Part shown: positions 23,690 through 35,795 of the stretch, piece by piece
How the letters are laid out: each line of letters begins with the position of its first letter
Numbering within the stretch: position 1 is the stretch's first letter
Assembly: GCA_003864495.1 (NCBI GenBank)
Contig: ML133387.1
Span: forward strand, 42,634-106,633
Length of the DNA: 64,000 bases
Direction of reading: 5' to 3'
DNA from: Nemopilema nomurai
Taxonomy: Eukaryota > Cnidaria > Scyphozoa > Rhizostomeae > Rhizostomatidae
Translations under genes and position numbers: made by a program
Notes under the pieces: model-generated
What the model saw: only the letters and a program-made list of their open reading frames with translations
Told to the model about the DNA's origin: nothing
Database searches by the model: none

Positions 23690-25323
23690 CGAAACTGTTC
23701 CTGTTAGTGAAGGCATTTGACGCACATTTCAAGCTTATTCTTTTTAAATGTCTGACAACTACAGTGGCAATTGTTACTAACGCTACTAGGGTATACTTGT
23801 TTGTCAAGTATTATCGAGTTCCGATCTCACGATGAAATAATTTCCTGTTGTTATATTTTTAAGTTTTGCTGTCTTTCATACGTAAACATCCTCACTGGAG
23901 CGAGTATCTAGTCAAAAGCATATACTCTTCGGTAACTCAAACAAAACAGCAGACTTTTCATTACAAAATAGAGAAGACTGGATTGAAAATTGCTTTGATG
24001 TTGAATTTTTCTTCTTTAATTAATTTAGGTATCTATGAAGCTTTATACACAAGCCATATTTGCTGTGGTTGCTCAGCAAATTAGTGAGATTAGAAAGCAT
24101 TTAATAACAAGTGTGTCTTCTTCATTTCCCCTCTGTACTCATTTGCTTTGGAGTCTAAAGACAACCCTTGATAGCTACAGTTTTCTAAGAAACTGAAGTG
24201 AAACCTGGAAAAAAATTATGGCTGCATTCTAGAGAAACGAAGCCAAGGCTTAAGAGTATTCAAGTAGGCTTTGACAAAATCTGCTAAACAGAGTGACAGA
24301 AAGCAAAAGTCATTCGGGCATTAATGTAACAGGGCAATCAAACCGAGTGAATCCATTGATCACCACGGAATCTATAGTCCGTTTTGGGGACATCAGGGTG
24401 TTGCGGTCGTGAAGTAGGGAATATTTTGATATCTCGCAAAAGATAAAGTTGAGAATAAACTTCAAATCGTTGATGCTGCCAATATTGCTGTCGTGGCAAA
24501 ACTCATGGCTTGGATTTAAGGCCGAATAATCTTTGAGCTTGTAGGTGAAGTAAATAACTATTCCCATTGTTGCAAGTAATAGAAATCCGTTTAAATGTTG
24601 GTGTTAGCAATAGTATGTTGTGTTGGCAAATAAACTTCTCGATAGCATAATGTTTGGAAGGGGCCTGAAATGTTACAAGAGTATCTGTTCTTCTTGATAG
24701 AGTTCGGAACAATAATCAAAGGATATAAACTTGCTGCTACTGGTTTGAATTTTTCTTCTTCAGAATTTCACTGATACTAGAATCCTCCCTCGCCCAAAAA
24801 ACAGCGTAAAGCTAATCAATAATGTTCCTTTGCTGCCAACAAGAGCCCTGAAAGAAGGAACAGTTATTGTGCTGCCTGGTTCCACGTAAAGCTTTCTAAA
24901 ATCTGAGACTGCTTTGGGTCTCTAGAAACCTGAAACAATTGGCCCTATCCTGAATCCCCCGAAACTACTCATATTTATCCGGACTGCCTTGCACTTCTTC
25001 CAATTTGAATGCAAACTTCGATAGTTTTTTAATCTGCAACGGATTGAATAGTATGTTATCATAAATACTAGATTACTGGATGTACTCCGGGTGCGAAGAC
25101 TAATTGTTCTCTGTAGCAGAGCCGTGATTCTGCTCCATGATTCTCCTTCTTTCTCGTTAATAAAGATCCAGAGCCACTTTATTTGTTATTATGTCTCAAA
25201 CACGTGACACCAACTCTTCTCAAGTAATTTTTCCTAGAACTTGCAATGAAACTCGTTTTGACATCGAGGCCTTAACTTTAATGGCGGCACAGTAATGGGT
25301 GTCTTTTGTTATTCGTTGTGTTT
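23690..25323. other. Intergenic region between GPCR and snurportin genes
   Basis: It should hold the GPCR 3' UTR and the snurportin promoter. A minus-strand open frame at 24310-24567 (85 codons) has a protein-like composition but no recognised family and no splice support. No RNA gene or mobile element was seen. Confidence 0.45.
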
Positions 25324-28300
25324 ATGACTACTACAATGTCCAAAGAGGCCATGGAGGAAAGTCTGCTGGCAGCTTTTTCTTCAGACCTAAAGGTCTCAGA
25401 TGAAAGGAATGATACTGCCGCGCCACATCCTCGGTAATTTTGCAACCAAATGATGCCACGTTTGTCGAATTTTTATGTGACAATAATACCCTCCTATTCT
25501 TGTACATTTAATGATTTACAATAATTTAATACAATAATACCCTCTACAATAATTTACATGTACATTTTCACTTCAATGATTTCACTCGCCCTCGTGTGCA
25601 TATAATTTCCTGGTTGGCCTGCTGTTTCAGTGAGATTCCCCCTCTTGCCCTGATCATATGCCAGGTCTTCACATATTGATGGCATTAGGCGAATGGTATT
25701 TTGATACGCAAAGTTTTTGCTGACATGTCATACTAGATATTTTTTGTAACGTGTCATATGTGCAAATGATGATCTTGACTTCCCCGTGGCTATTAATGCA
25801 ATATCTAGGTGCCATTGAGACAATGAGTTGGTCTAAATGCACCCACACTTTTTCATAACAATAAAATCTAAAAGAATACTGAGGCTCAAAGTTGTTGAAA
25901 TTTATGATCAATTTGAGAATATTAATTTTAAAATATATATTTTACATGTATGTAGAATAACACTCAGCTGCTCTTTGAGTAATTGATAATGAAGCAACAC
26001 ATTTAATAAAGATTTAATTTTCTTAGATGTTGAGGCGAACTAACACCTTAGATTTGGCAAGAATAATCTCAGGCTAAACATCAAAATTTTGAGGCTATTA
26101 AATATTAAGGCTCAGCAAAAAATTAGGTATTCTTATAAAAGATGTGTGAACTAGACACCTTACTTTATAGAGCACAAGAGTAGTTTGGAGGCTACTCAAG
26201 TGAAGGCTACTCTTGATTGACAAATTAAGACCATGTTTTATGCCTTGTATGATTAAGCATTAATACAGGATGTGTCAGTTTTCATTTTCATACAATAAAT
26301 CTTGACAAATCATGAAATAAATAAACCATGCATTTGTCTTAAACAGGATGGTATGGTTAGGCTACAATAGCAGTACACACTTTTCTTATGATGCCAATCC
26401 AGATTTACCACTGATTCCTTCTACAAAGAAGATTATTATTCTAAGTGGTATTTTCAAGTTCCAATGTCTTGAATGGCTATTACAGAGATTTTTATATTTA
26501 ATTGTCACAATCATAACTGCTATGAGACAGAATGATGTTTTTTTAAATTTCTTGGATTCTGACTTAATTTTCATAGGCTTGCTCTGTACAAGAACAAAGC
26601 TCTTAGCGATGATTGCCAAGAATATAGAAGAGTTAAAATGATGGAAAGGCAGAAGAGGTAAATATATTTATAACTCTGAAGTTGATTGAAAAATTTATAC
26701 AAAGTTTTTTTATGCATCAACTCTTGACCTGTAGTTGCTGCATGTTCAATTTTAACAGATGAGACAACAACATTGAATCATTCTCAGAATGATTTCAGTA
26801 TTTGAATTATTTAGAATCAATATCATTCAATTTTTGTAGTGAATTCATGCTTATCATTTATTTGGTCGTTTCAGGAGGCGGTTTGATGCATTAAACTATG
26901 CAAGAAAACTTGTGGATGGAGAGCTCTCTTCACAAGAGCTTGATGAGTCAATGGAGATTGCAACAAATGTCAGTTGTTTCTCTTCATAAACTTTTCAAAT
27001 TGAACACAGTTTCCTCAGCACACCTAGCATCCAACCCCTTTTCCAATTTCAAGACAAATATTTTGTGCATAAAAATGGGACAGTATGATCCTGTTATTTT
27101 CACGAAATGTAATGGATACTTATAAATAGCTCAGAAAACTCAAAGTTTTCAGAATAGAATTGAAGGCAGTGCACCAGACAATAAGCAACTTTATTTTTTA
27201 AAACAAATTAATAAATTTTTAACAAAGAAAAGGACCTTCAATCTTATTACTAATTAAAATTGACATTAAACAAACTTAAATTCAATCATTTACTAGAAAC
27301 ATTCATTAACTCTTTTGGTTTTAAGTTTGAGGTGGTCAACATGTATTGATTGTCCTGCCAAATATTTTATCTTCTTCATGGAGTACAAAGTACATGAATG
27401 TGTTCTTTTAGTTGATTTTTTCTTATTTATAGGATAAAGAAACAGAAAAAAGATTCAACCCTTTTAGAAATCAGGTATTTTATGTCTCCTTTAAATTCTA
27501 ACAATTATAGTTTTCTATTCTTATGAGCAAATGAGTTTCAATAAGAGATTTAAAACATGTAACTGGCTTTCTATATTTTGTAACACTGTAATCAATGTAA
27601 TCTTGTAATGTTTTTTGTCATTTTGATTGGAAAACATTAATTATGAAGATATCGCTTTTTCCTGGCTGTTATATTTTCAGTACTTTGCGCTGAAATTTTT
27701 TAATTACATTTATTTTGGAAAACATCTGTTTGTGTCTAGACTTGACTAGTCTTGCTTTGTTTTCTTTTATAGCTTATGCTATCAGAATGGCTTGTTGAAG
27801 TACCTGTTGATTTGGAAAAGGAGTGGTTATTAACAGTTTGTCCTGTTGGAAAAAGATGCCTAGTTGTTGCTAATCGAGTAATCAAAAATGATTAACTGTT
27901 AAATTTTTTCTGTGATTGTGTGAAACAGAGTAACATTCCATAAACATTCTTTTAGGTAATAGAATATCTTTTTGTGTTGACCAATAGCAAGCAACATTTA
28001 TTGGTGTTTGTGTTCTGATCTTAAGATTTTCAAGCACACAAGTCTTTTTGTAGTATATAACTACAAACTTCCTTGAGCTCTGCTACTTAATTTGTAAAAT
28101 CTTTGTACGGCAATTATTTAAAATGGGTCTGTTTCTAGTTGGATAGTTGCAAAAGTGGGAGCATTTTATGTTATCCTTCTTTTTAATCTTCTTTATCTTT
28201 TCGTTCTTTTATTTTTATCTCCCTTGCTTTTCTGGTTTTAAAGTTTCTTCTTCTTCAATCTACTTCAAGCTAAGTGCAAATATCTAAAGCTAGTATTCTT

Positions 28301-31300
28301 AGCTTGATAGCTCCCTTATGAGCTCTTTCCAAGTGTTCCAAGTGGCCATTTTATTCACATTTTTAAAACTTTTTGTCAATTGATACTAATTGATGCTAAT
28401 CAATTAAGTTATGTTACTTAATCTTTTATGATAGTTTTTGTTGTATTTTTCATAACATTAGCTGATATCATAAACCTTATATTGCAAATATGGTTGTTTG
28501 GTATAAGTTTCGATTGACTGATTGATGCATCGATTGTCGATTGACTGACTGATTGATTTATTTTTTTATATTTATTTATTTATTCCTCTTCTAATAGGGC
28601 ACCACTTCTGTTTATACGAAAAGTGGATTCTGTGTCAATAGGTTCCCATCACTTCTTCCTGGTGGATCACGTCGAACCGTAAAACCAGGAGGTAAAAAAT
28701 ATCTAATATTCAAGGATTCGAAGTATTGGTAGGCATATTGATACTCGATAAAAGTGGGGTTATTGACGACTTAGACTTAACATAGACAATCAGACACTCT
28801 ATCCACTGTACACTGTACGCAATGCTTGAGACAACCTGTTAACGTAACTTAACGTTACCCAACAACGCCAAGCTTCTTACATTGACCCCACATTCGATTG
28901 CTTTTCTAGACTTGTGTTTTCATCTGCTGTTTCCTATACCGAAAATATTAGCTTTTTGGCTGCCTGCGTCAATCTGTTTCTACACCTGGCACCTGTAGAG
29001 CCTCTTTCGTATTGACAAATTTGGAAACCTGACACTGCAAGCCAAATTAATTCTTGGATGTTCTGTATATTACGTATGCTTTGTGTCTATTAAGTTAATT
29101 TTGAGGATTACTCAAGCTAACAAGGATAGGCTTTTCTTCATGTAAAACCTTATCTGTGCTTATCGCCTTTATCAATTAGACTATATCTTCTGATCCTTGG
29201 AAGCGCAAAATCTTTGTTTTAATTAATTAACCAAACTTTATCAAGATTGAAGAACTTTATTCTATCTGTATCGCTGAAAATTAAAATCAGGAATAACATA
29301 TTTCACTTCCCAGGTGTCTCATTATTTGCTCAAAGAGATCTATAAATACAATTTTCATTTTTGCAGAGTATAGTATATTGGATTGTGTCTATAATGAAGA
29401 GGAGCGGACATTTTATGCTATCGATTTGACCTGCTGGAAAGGACACCCTGTGTATGATAGTGAGGTAATAGGCTTGAGCGAGTAGATGTGTGCATATCCG
29501 TCGATGTTGTCGCAGAATGATATTTCTGTCATAAGTGAGCCATATTGAACCAGCCGTATTTTTGTCCTTTGGTTGATTTGATTTTTCCCTTTGGAAATTT
29601 CACAAACTCTCATTGAGATTGTTGTAAAAACACAGGCTAAGCAATCTAGATTATTCTGATTCAAAGCTAAAATGTTGCTTTATTATGAAATTTTTTGTGT
29701 TAACAGGCTCTTTTTATATTATCTGAATGTAGTATTGTCTCTATGTCAACTAATATTTTCGTTTCAAGTTGAAACACTTTCCATTTCAATCGTGGCTCAT
29801 GAATTTCTGCCAAGATAACTACGCGAATCACCCCTCAAGTATTGTTTTGATGCTTCATCGGAGTTTCTAGTCTTCTTTGATGCTTTGATTACATGTTGAT
29901 CGGTTAGTTTCTATACTGCTTAAGAACTAAATGATATCTGGTTGCTCAGCCTTAAGCTCGCTCGCTTAGAACTAAACAAGTTTTTTTTATTTTGAACTAG
30001 GACTAAGCTTCTAAAAGCTATAGCCTTGTCTCATTTTTTTCCTGCTCTTCTTGTGCATAGACTGAATTCCGATTCTTTTGGCTCAAGACAAAATTTGAAG
30101 ACGAGAAAGAGCTATCAGCAAGGTCTCGTGTCAACCCTGTAAGTGTCTGATTCAACGTAAATTAGTTTAATTCCTAGTTTTATTGCAAATTTCTTCCATC
30201 TTCGTTTATCATGGAAGCAAATTAGTCTTTTTTGCTCGGATGTACGGAAGCTATCTAGATTTAAATGATAACATTGTGCCTTTATGTTGATAGAAAATAA
30301 TGCACTATTGCCAAGTTACTTCTTAAGATCGCTGATTGTCTGAAACGATGAACCAATCAAAGAATAATCTTATTTCATCACATCTTTATATTTCAATGAC
30401 CCCCGCGTGTTTGGAAATCATTCAACATTACGTTAGCATATCTTGTACTCTTTCTGTCTTTTTTATTATCACCAAATTCAAAATTACAAAGCTTAGTAAA
30501 GGTCTTTCCAAGATAGCTGTCTAATTGGAAAATCTGTTATGACTTCCTAGCAGGCAAAGTTTTCATACAAACTCTAAAGCAATTCTTGGTATTGAAATCA
30601 CTCATTATTAAGGCTATTGGGTTTGTTCAAGGTAGAATTTCCTAAGGCATTGATAGCATCTCTCACCATTTTGAAAGCGTTAATTTTGTTTTTGCAGTAC
30701 ATCTTCAAGCCGGCACCATGTTTTGGTTCCAAGATAAGCGAGATTCAACAAGCAGTTTCTTCTAAATATTCTTTTAAGGTAGTAGCTCTGAACACTTTAA
30801 GGTGGTAGCTCAGCTTTATTAAGGCCTTCCACAGGAGGCTCTCCTCTAAAATATCACAGCGAGATTTTCAATTGAATATTTCTTTTTCGAAGAGTTTAAT
30901 TTCATTTGCCTTCCAGAATTGACTTACACAGTTGGTCCGCCGTAGTATTAAAAGCGAATCATGTCTTTATCTCAATGTGAAGAAATATAAAGTAGTCAAT
31001 TCGCAAACAATGGAGCTACATGTCCCAGTTTGTTCAATACAACAGTTTTCAGTAACAACTTGAAGCATGACTTGGAATAATTACTACTGTTTTGAAGCAG
31101 CGCGTGACTCCTGAATGGGCTGGTGCAAAGTTTTTATATTTCTTTTCATTTTGTGAGATTTGATTTAATGTGGTCAAAACGCAGTTCAGACTTTGCACAG
31201 GTCGATTAATTCCTATTAAAGGTGTTCCGCTTCTTTAACTGCCTTCAGCTGCAATTATTTTACTTTATGAATTAAACATGTATATCTAGAAAGTAGAAGA

Positions 31301-32196
31301 ACCTATTTGCCCAGGAAACATTAAATGTTTAGGATTGGGTACATTGAGTTAGTATTATTTCATTCTCAGCCATTTTCAATTTTGTGGTATAATTTTTTAT
31401 CTTAAGTTCATTAGGCACTCATTTATAATTCATGCATTTCATTTGGCACTCAATTAGTTAGCTAGAGCTAATTTTTAAGCTTTATAACCAAATCATCTTC
31501 CACTTCTAATTAGCTTAATAGCCATTTCCCCTCCTTTATTAATCAAATCATTGTCAGACTTTATCGTATCAGCTGTTCTCCTCTCCAAAGAATTGAGAAC
31601 ATTCTTGTGACAATTCAACGTCTTTACTACCAAACTGGCATTCGTACCTCCCTGCAATTTCAGCTTTGCCAACTCAAGATCCTTAGACATTCCCAAAGGA
31701 AGGGGACCCTTTCTAGTAAATTTCATACGAGGGGCTGTTTCAAGCTGCACGTTTCTTCTCGATTTCTGTCGTGTCGTTTCACAAATTTTTCTATTCAAAC
31801 AATGACGATGTTTTATGTCAATGGGCAATTTCAATTGATTCCCGGAGGCCTTGGGCTGTAGCGTATTGGTATAACAGTGTTGATTTTAATTGAACATCGT
31901 TTTGACTAAATATCTCAAATCTTCTCTCCTCTTCATAGATTGACGGGTTGCTGTTTTACCACAAAAGAACTCATTATACACCTGGTCGAACCCCCTTAGT
32001 AGGGTGGTTGAAGCCTTTTATGCTTCCAGAAGTGCTTGGAATAAAAGTTCCAGCTTTTATCATGGACAGCGCTCCAGCTATAAGTAGACCTTCTCTCAAG
32101 AAAACAAGTACTGAGACTACTCCATTGTACCATCCATGCGATAAAGACAGTGGTAAAACACGGAATGAAATCCCAGAACCGCTTCAAATGGAATAA
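25324..32196 (+). CDS. SNUPN: Snurportin-1, m3G-cap snRNP nuclear import adaptor, ten exons
   Basis: Exons: 25324-25433, 26577-26657, 26875-26968, 27433-27474, 27773-27877, 28598-28691, 29367-29464, 30061-30138, 30698-30778 and 31939-32196. Introns are GT-AG and phases agree throughout, giving 346 residues (vertebrate protein about 360). Snurportin binds the trimethylguanosine cap of spliceosomal U snRNPs in the cytoplasm and carries them to importin-beta. The N-terminal importin-beta-binding region (about 25-75) contains NDTAAPHPR and basic helices ([19 protein letters not shown]). The cap-binding domain contains [65 protein letters not shown] (with conserved Trp residues) and [20 protein letters not shown]. 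The poorly conserved tail is rich in S, T and K. In-frame ATGs at 25336 and 25351 are alternative starts. The 28510-28590 stretch of intron 5 is low complexity. Confidence 0.96.
26032..26150 (-). repeat. Dispersed repeat fragment (copy 2, reverse)
   Basis: In snurportin intron 1. The reverse complement of about 26038-26098 reads as 'ttttgatgtttagcctgag' followed by 'attattcttgcc', matching the copy near 60390-60455. Divergence is considerable. Confidence 0.5.
28505..28592 (+). repeat. Low-complexity GATT/GACT and TTTA repeats before snurportin exon 6
   Basis: Tandem tetranucleotides of the type gattgact pass into a run of ttta units and then a pyrimidine tract ending at the exon 6 acceptor (28596-28597). 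The T-rich part serves as the polypyrimidine tract. Confidence 0.7.
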
Positions 32197-33442
32197 CGCA
32201 GCCAGTTTTGCGCCTGATAAGGTAGCAATTGCCTGATCAGCTAAAATTTTGTTCATCAGCTGACAATCATCTGCTGTTTTTCAGTCCTAAAAACAATGAG
32301 GTTTGGTCGGGTTGTCTCGTATAGCTTCATACAAATGGAATGCATCTTGTAGATGAATATACTTGTAATAAGAAGATTGGCTGCCTGTTAATTATTTAAA
32401 ATTCTCTACGAAAGCAGTAGCTTATTATCACTGAATTTGATATGCTGGTTAGCCTTGTGTCCTGTTCAGAGCACAGCAATCAATCCAAAGCTTCTCATTT
32501 CAGAAATGCAACTTTGCTATAACACAGAGAACTGCTTTGCGAACCGTAAATGCTTCTTATGACATTTGTACTATTATATCTTTTTGTGTCTGTATGTCAT
32601 TGCAAAGGGGAAAAGGAGCTTCAAATACGTCAAATAATTGTGTCCTTATTCTGTATGATAAGATACGCAATCTAGTCACCGCTCGCCAGTGCTTTAAGAA
32701 TTACTAGAAACTGACAGGTTTCCCAGTGTCCATAACCCTGCACGAGAAGTTAGTTTTATTTACACTAAAAACTAGATCAAGGCTGCTTGCCTCTTTTCCT
32801 TTTGGGTTCCTTTTGATTTATCTTTCTGATGCACTCAGAGGCAGATGGGCGTACAAATCAATTAATTAAGCCAAACAAGGAGACTGTAATATGCTGACGC
32901 AGCTTAATTAATTGCAAAAGACAAAAACCCGCTCGTTAGCAACCTGCAGCCAATTAAATTTAGACCTCAGCCAATTCGTTTCGCGACGGGAGATTTTTGC
33001 AGGCCATGATTGTTTTTCTCAAAGTAAGCTTTTTTCTGAATCAACGCAAATGGTTTTGTGACCACTTTTGTTCATTCTCATCCCAACTTATCTGCATATC
33101 CATGAATGAAATGTTAGTAATGCGCGTTTAAGAACAGTTATGATAATGAATATTGAGATCTAGTCTTATCGAAAAGTCCTTTTATGATTTTTATGTGTAA
33201 AGTAACAAAATTACGTTTTTGTTTTGTAAAGTTATGAAAAGTTTGTTAGCAAACGTTAAAACATGGAAGAGATTTTGTTGAAATGTTTAGTTGCTAGAAT
33301 AAACAGCTGTTATTCTTTGGTTGTGATTATACGTTAACTATCCCCCTGAATTATGCAAATGTGATTGTGAATAGCAATTTGTTGCTTGAATAGACCCAGG
33401 GGGTCGTGCAAAAAGTTAAAATTTCCTTTAGACTTGACATTA

Positions 33443-33452
33443 GTGACGTCAC
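33443..33452. promoter_or_regulatory. Consensus cAMP response element (GTGACGTCAC)
   Basis: A perfect 10-bp palindrome containing the full CRE core TGACGTCA, the binding site of CREB/ATF bZIP factors. It lies 110 bp upstream of an ATG in strong context at 33563. A TATA-like AAATATATC is in between, at about 33511. This arrangement is promoter-like, but binding is inferred from the motif only. Confidence 0.45.
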
Positions 33453-33562
33453 ATGGGTGAGTTTTAGACGCGCGTCACAACTCCTAGTATCAGTTTTGAA
33501 GAGATGACTTAAATATATCTGTACCTACCTGTCTATTTCTTGGCATCGAGATAAAATTGACC

Positions 33563-33865
33563 ATGGGCATTCAAAAGCATTCTGTTTCCAAACACTCACT
33601 ATTAAAAGGTACAGACAATCGCAGGCGATTAAGTCATCTAGGTAAAAATGCGACTATTCACGCAAGAAAGTGTTTTACAGCTTTTCTGATATCCCTTTAT
33701 CTGCTTTTCATAAGCAAACAAACTACCTTCCACCGTCAACAGGGTTATGGAAGGTTTAATCGATCAACAGACCCACGCCGGTTATGCTTAGAAGGCGCAC
33801 TGCGGCAAAATATTTTCGCATTAATCCCTGATACTATGTATATTAACAAGCCAAATTTAGAATAA
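33563..33865 (+). CDS. Candidate first exon or small gene, unrecognised, type II membrane-like
   Basis: An ATG in an excellent context (GACCATGGG) opens 100 codons. The first 36 residues are basic (MGIQKHSVSKHSLLKG and on), followed by a hydrophobic stretch CFTAFLISLYLLFISK and then a polar region. This is the layout of a signal anchor in type II Golgi proteins such as glycosyl- or sulfotransferases. No family was recognised and no downstream exon could be linked. It could be a chance frame; the promoter-like CRE in front is the main reason to list it. Confidence 0.25.
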   Translation: MGIQKHSVSKHSLLKGTDNRRRLSHLGKNATIHARKCFTAFLISLYLLFISKQTTFHRQQGYGRFNRSTDPRRLCLEGALRQNIFALIPDTMYINKPNLE

Positions 33866-35397
33866 GCCGAAAAATTTTTAGACACACTGCTTATCACTCA
33901 AATTAATAGTAGCATTAAAACCCTCCAGTTATTCAAAAGAAAGCATAAAGCTAGCTTGAAGAACAGATAAAAAAATCCATCAGATTTTCTTGTCCACGTA
34001 TCTTTTGTTTGAAGAGTATTTTGGGAAATACTCTTGCCGCTTGACAAATGTTTGTTCTTTTTATGCCCCAAATGTTGTGGCTGTCTTTCGGTCAAAAGAG
34101 ATTCTTTTGAAACATGGAATTCTCTGCTGATTGTGTGTAGAGAGAGCATGAGATACTGATATCTAGAATGTATTGGAGATTGTGTTCTCTCGCCTGAAAT
34201 GACGCTTTAAAACGAGAAAAACTGATATTAATTAACAGTACTGAATCGTTATGTGGGCTCAACCTTCAAAGCTTGGAAGAGGTATCACCATCATTTTTAG
34301 GGGCAAGGAGCAATTATACGTTTTCACTCTAAAACACGTAAAGGAAAAAAGGAACAATTGAGAGCCATTCTCATTTGTATTTTTATTAATGAAAAAATAT
34401 TAAGCTCTATTTGTAGGAGTATGCCTCTACATAGATAATTCTCACAGTTAGAAGCGGCACGCCAGTTTCTAATTCTAGATGGGAGCATTACCATTTTTTA
34501 CTGTACGTTGGAGCCAAATGAAGTGTCAGATGAAGTGACTGCTGAAGAAGCGTCAAAACATGAACTGATTGCAAGATGAAGAGAGATTCCCGTTCAACTG
34601 ACTGTTGCGCCTCAGATTAAAAACTGAAGAAGGCACCAGATGAAGTAGAAGGTTATTTTTGACTCATGGTATCATTGTACGAGAAATAGTATATATCTCT
34701 AATGCAGTTCTGTGATGAAGGGAATTCACCTAAATTAGAGAGGACTGTACTAGTGACTAACCGCACGATGTGCCCATCCGTATGTTTTGCAAAGCTACAA
34801 CAGTTCACCTATCTGCTGTTTGGTGTTGATAAATCAAGCCTATACAAGGCCATGATTTTCAGTGCTTCAGCGAGCATACAAGCCTCCCCCCTTGCTTGTA
34901 GCATGTCCTGAGCAAGTTAATAGATATCAGCATCGCAGAATCAATCCGGGTTTGAAAGGTATTGGTCGTCTTTTTGTTCCTTAGTTCACACAGGCCAACG
35001 ACCAATGTCTCCATCCGATGTAAATCGCCAAAACAGGGTCAATGATAACAGAGGTTGAATAGAAAACGCAAGACCAAATAACATGACCTTGCCTCATGAC
35101 TGAAGAAATTAATCTTTGCACCTGCTTTGTGGTGTGATATGACTTGCTGTCCAAAGTCGAAGTAGACTCTCGTACAACACTTGAACAAGACACCAAACAA
35201 ATAGCAAATACTTTCTCAAATATGATGCTAGAATCTCGCAGTAAGCTAAAGGCCTCCTTTTTCTAGCTAGAAACAGTAGAAATTCTAAGATAAAGAATTC
35301 TGAAGAGTCCAGTTTTTGTTAAATGGTTTCTTGTTTTTCTCTGAACGATCTCTCTTTTTCAATAACTGTACCAGTGAGCTCCTGTAATTTCAGCTTT

Positions 35398-35795
35398 TAC
35401 CGATCCCAATTTCTGCCAATCCAAATTTCTGTTGATCCCAATTTCTGCCAATCCCAATTTTTGCCAATCCCAGCTTTCTCAAATCCCAGTTTTTGCCAAG
35501 CCAGTCTTTGCTAATTTAAGTTTTTTGCAAATCCAAGTCTCTGCCAATCCCAGTTTTAGTTAATTCATTCTTTGCCAATCCTAGTTTTTCTCGATCTCAG
35601 TCTTTGCAAATCCCAGTTTCTCCCAATCCCAGCTTTCTTTGCCAATTCCACTTTTGCCCATCTCATTTCTGCTAATCCCAATTTTTTCCCAATCCCAGCC
35701 TTTGCCAATCCTATTGTTAGCCAATCAAAGTTTTTGCCAAATTCCACTTTTGCCAACCTCATTTTTGCTAATTCCAGATTTTGTAAATTTATATC
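35398..35795 (+). repeat. Degenerate minisatellite, period about 17 bp
   Basis: Roughly 23 imperfect copies of a unit like ccaatcccagtttttg follow one another, for example near 35413, 35430, 35446 and 35463. Copies vary in the T-run and in ccaa/cgat/ctaa. A coding frame through it (35572-35934) simply reflects the repeat and is not taken as a gene. Confidence 0.85.

Noticed and set aside
31493..31834. Minus-strand frame of 113 codons in snurportin intron 9
   Set aside because: It lacks an ATG at its start, has no recognised family and is overlapped by an opposite-strand frame.
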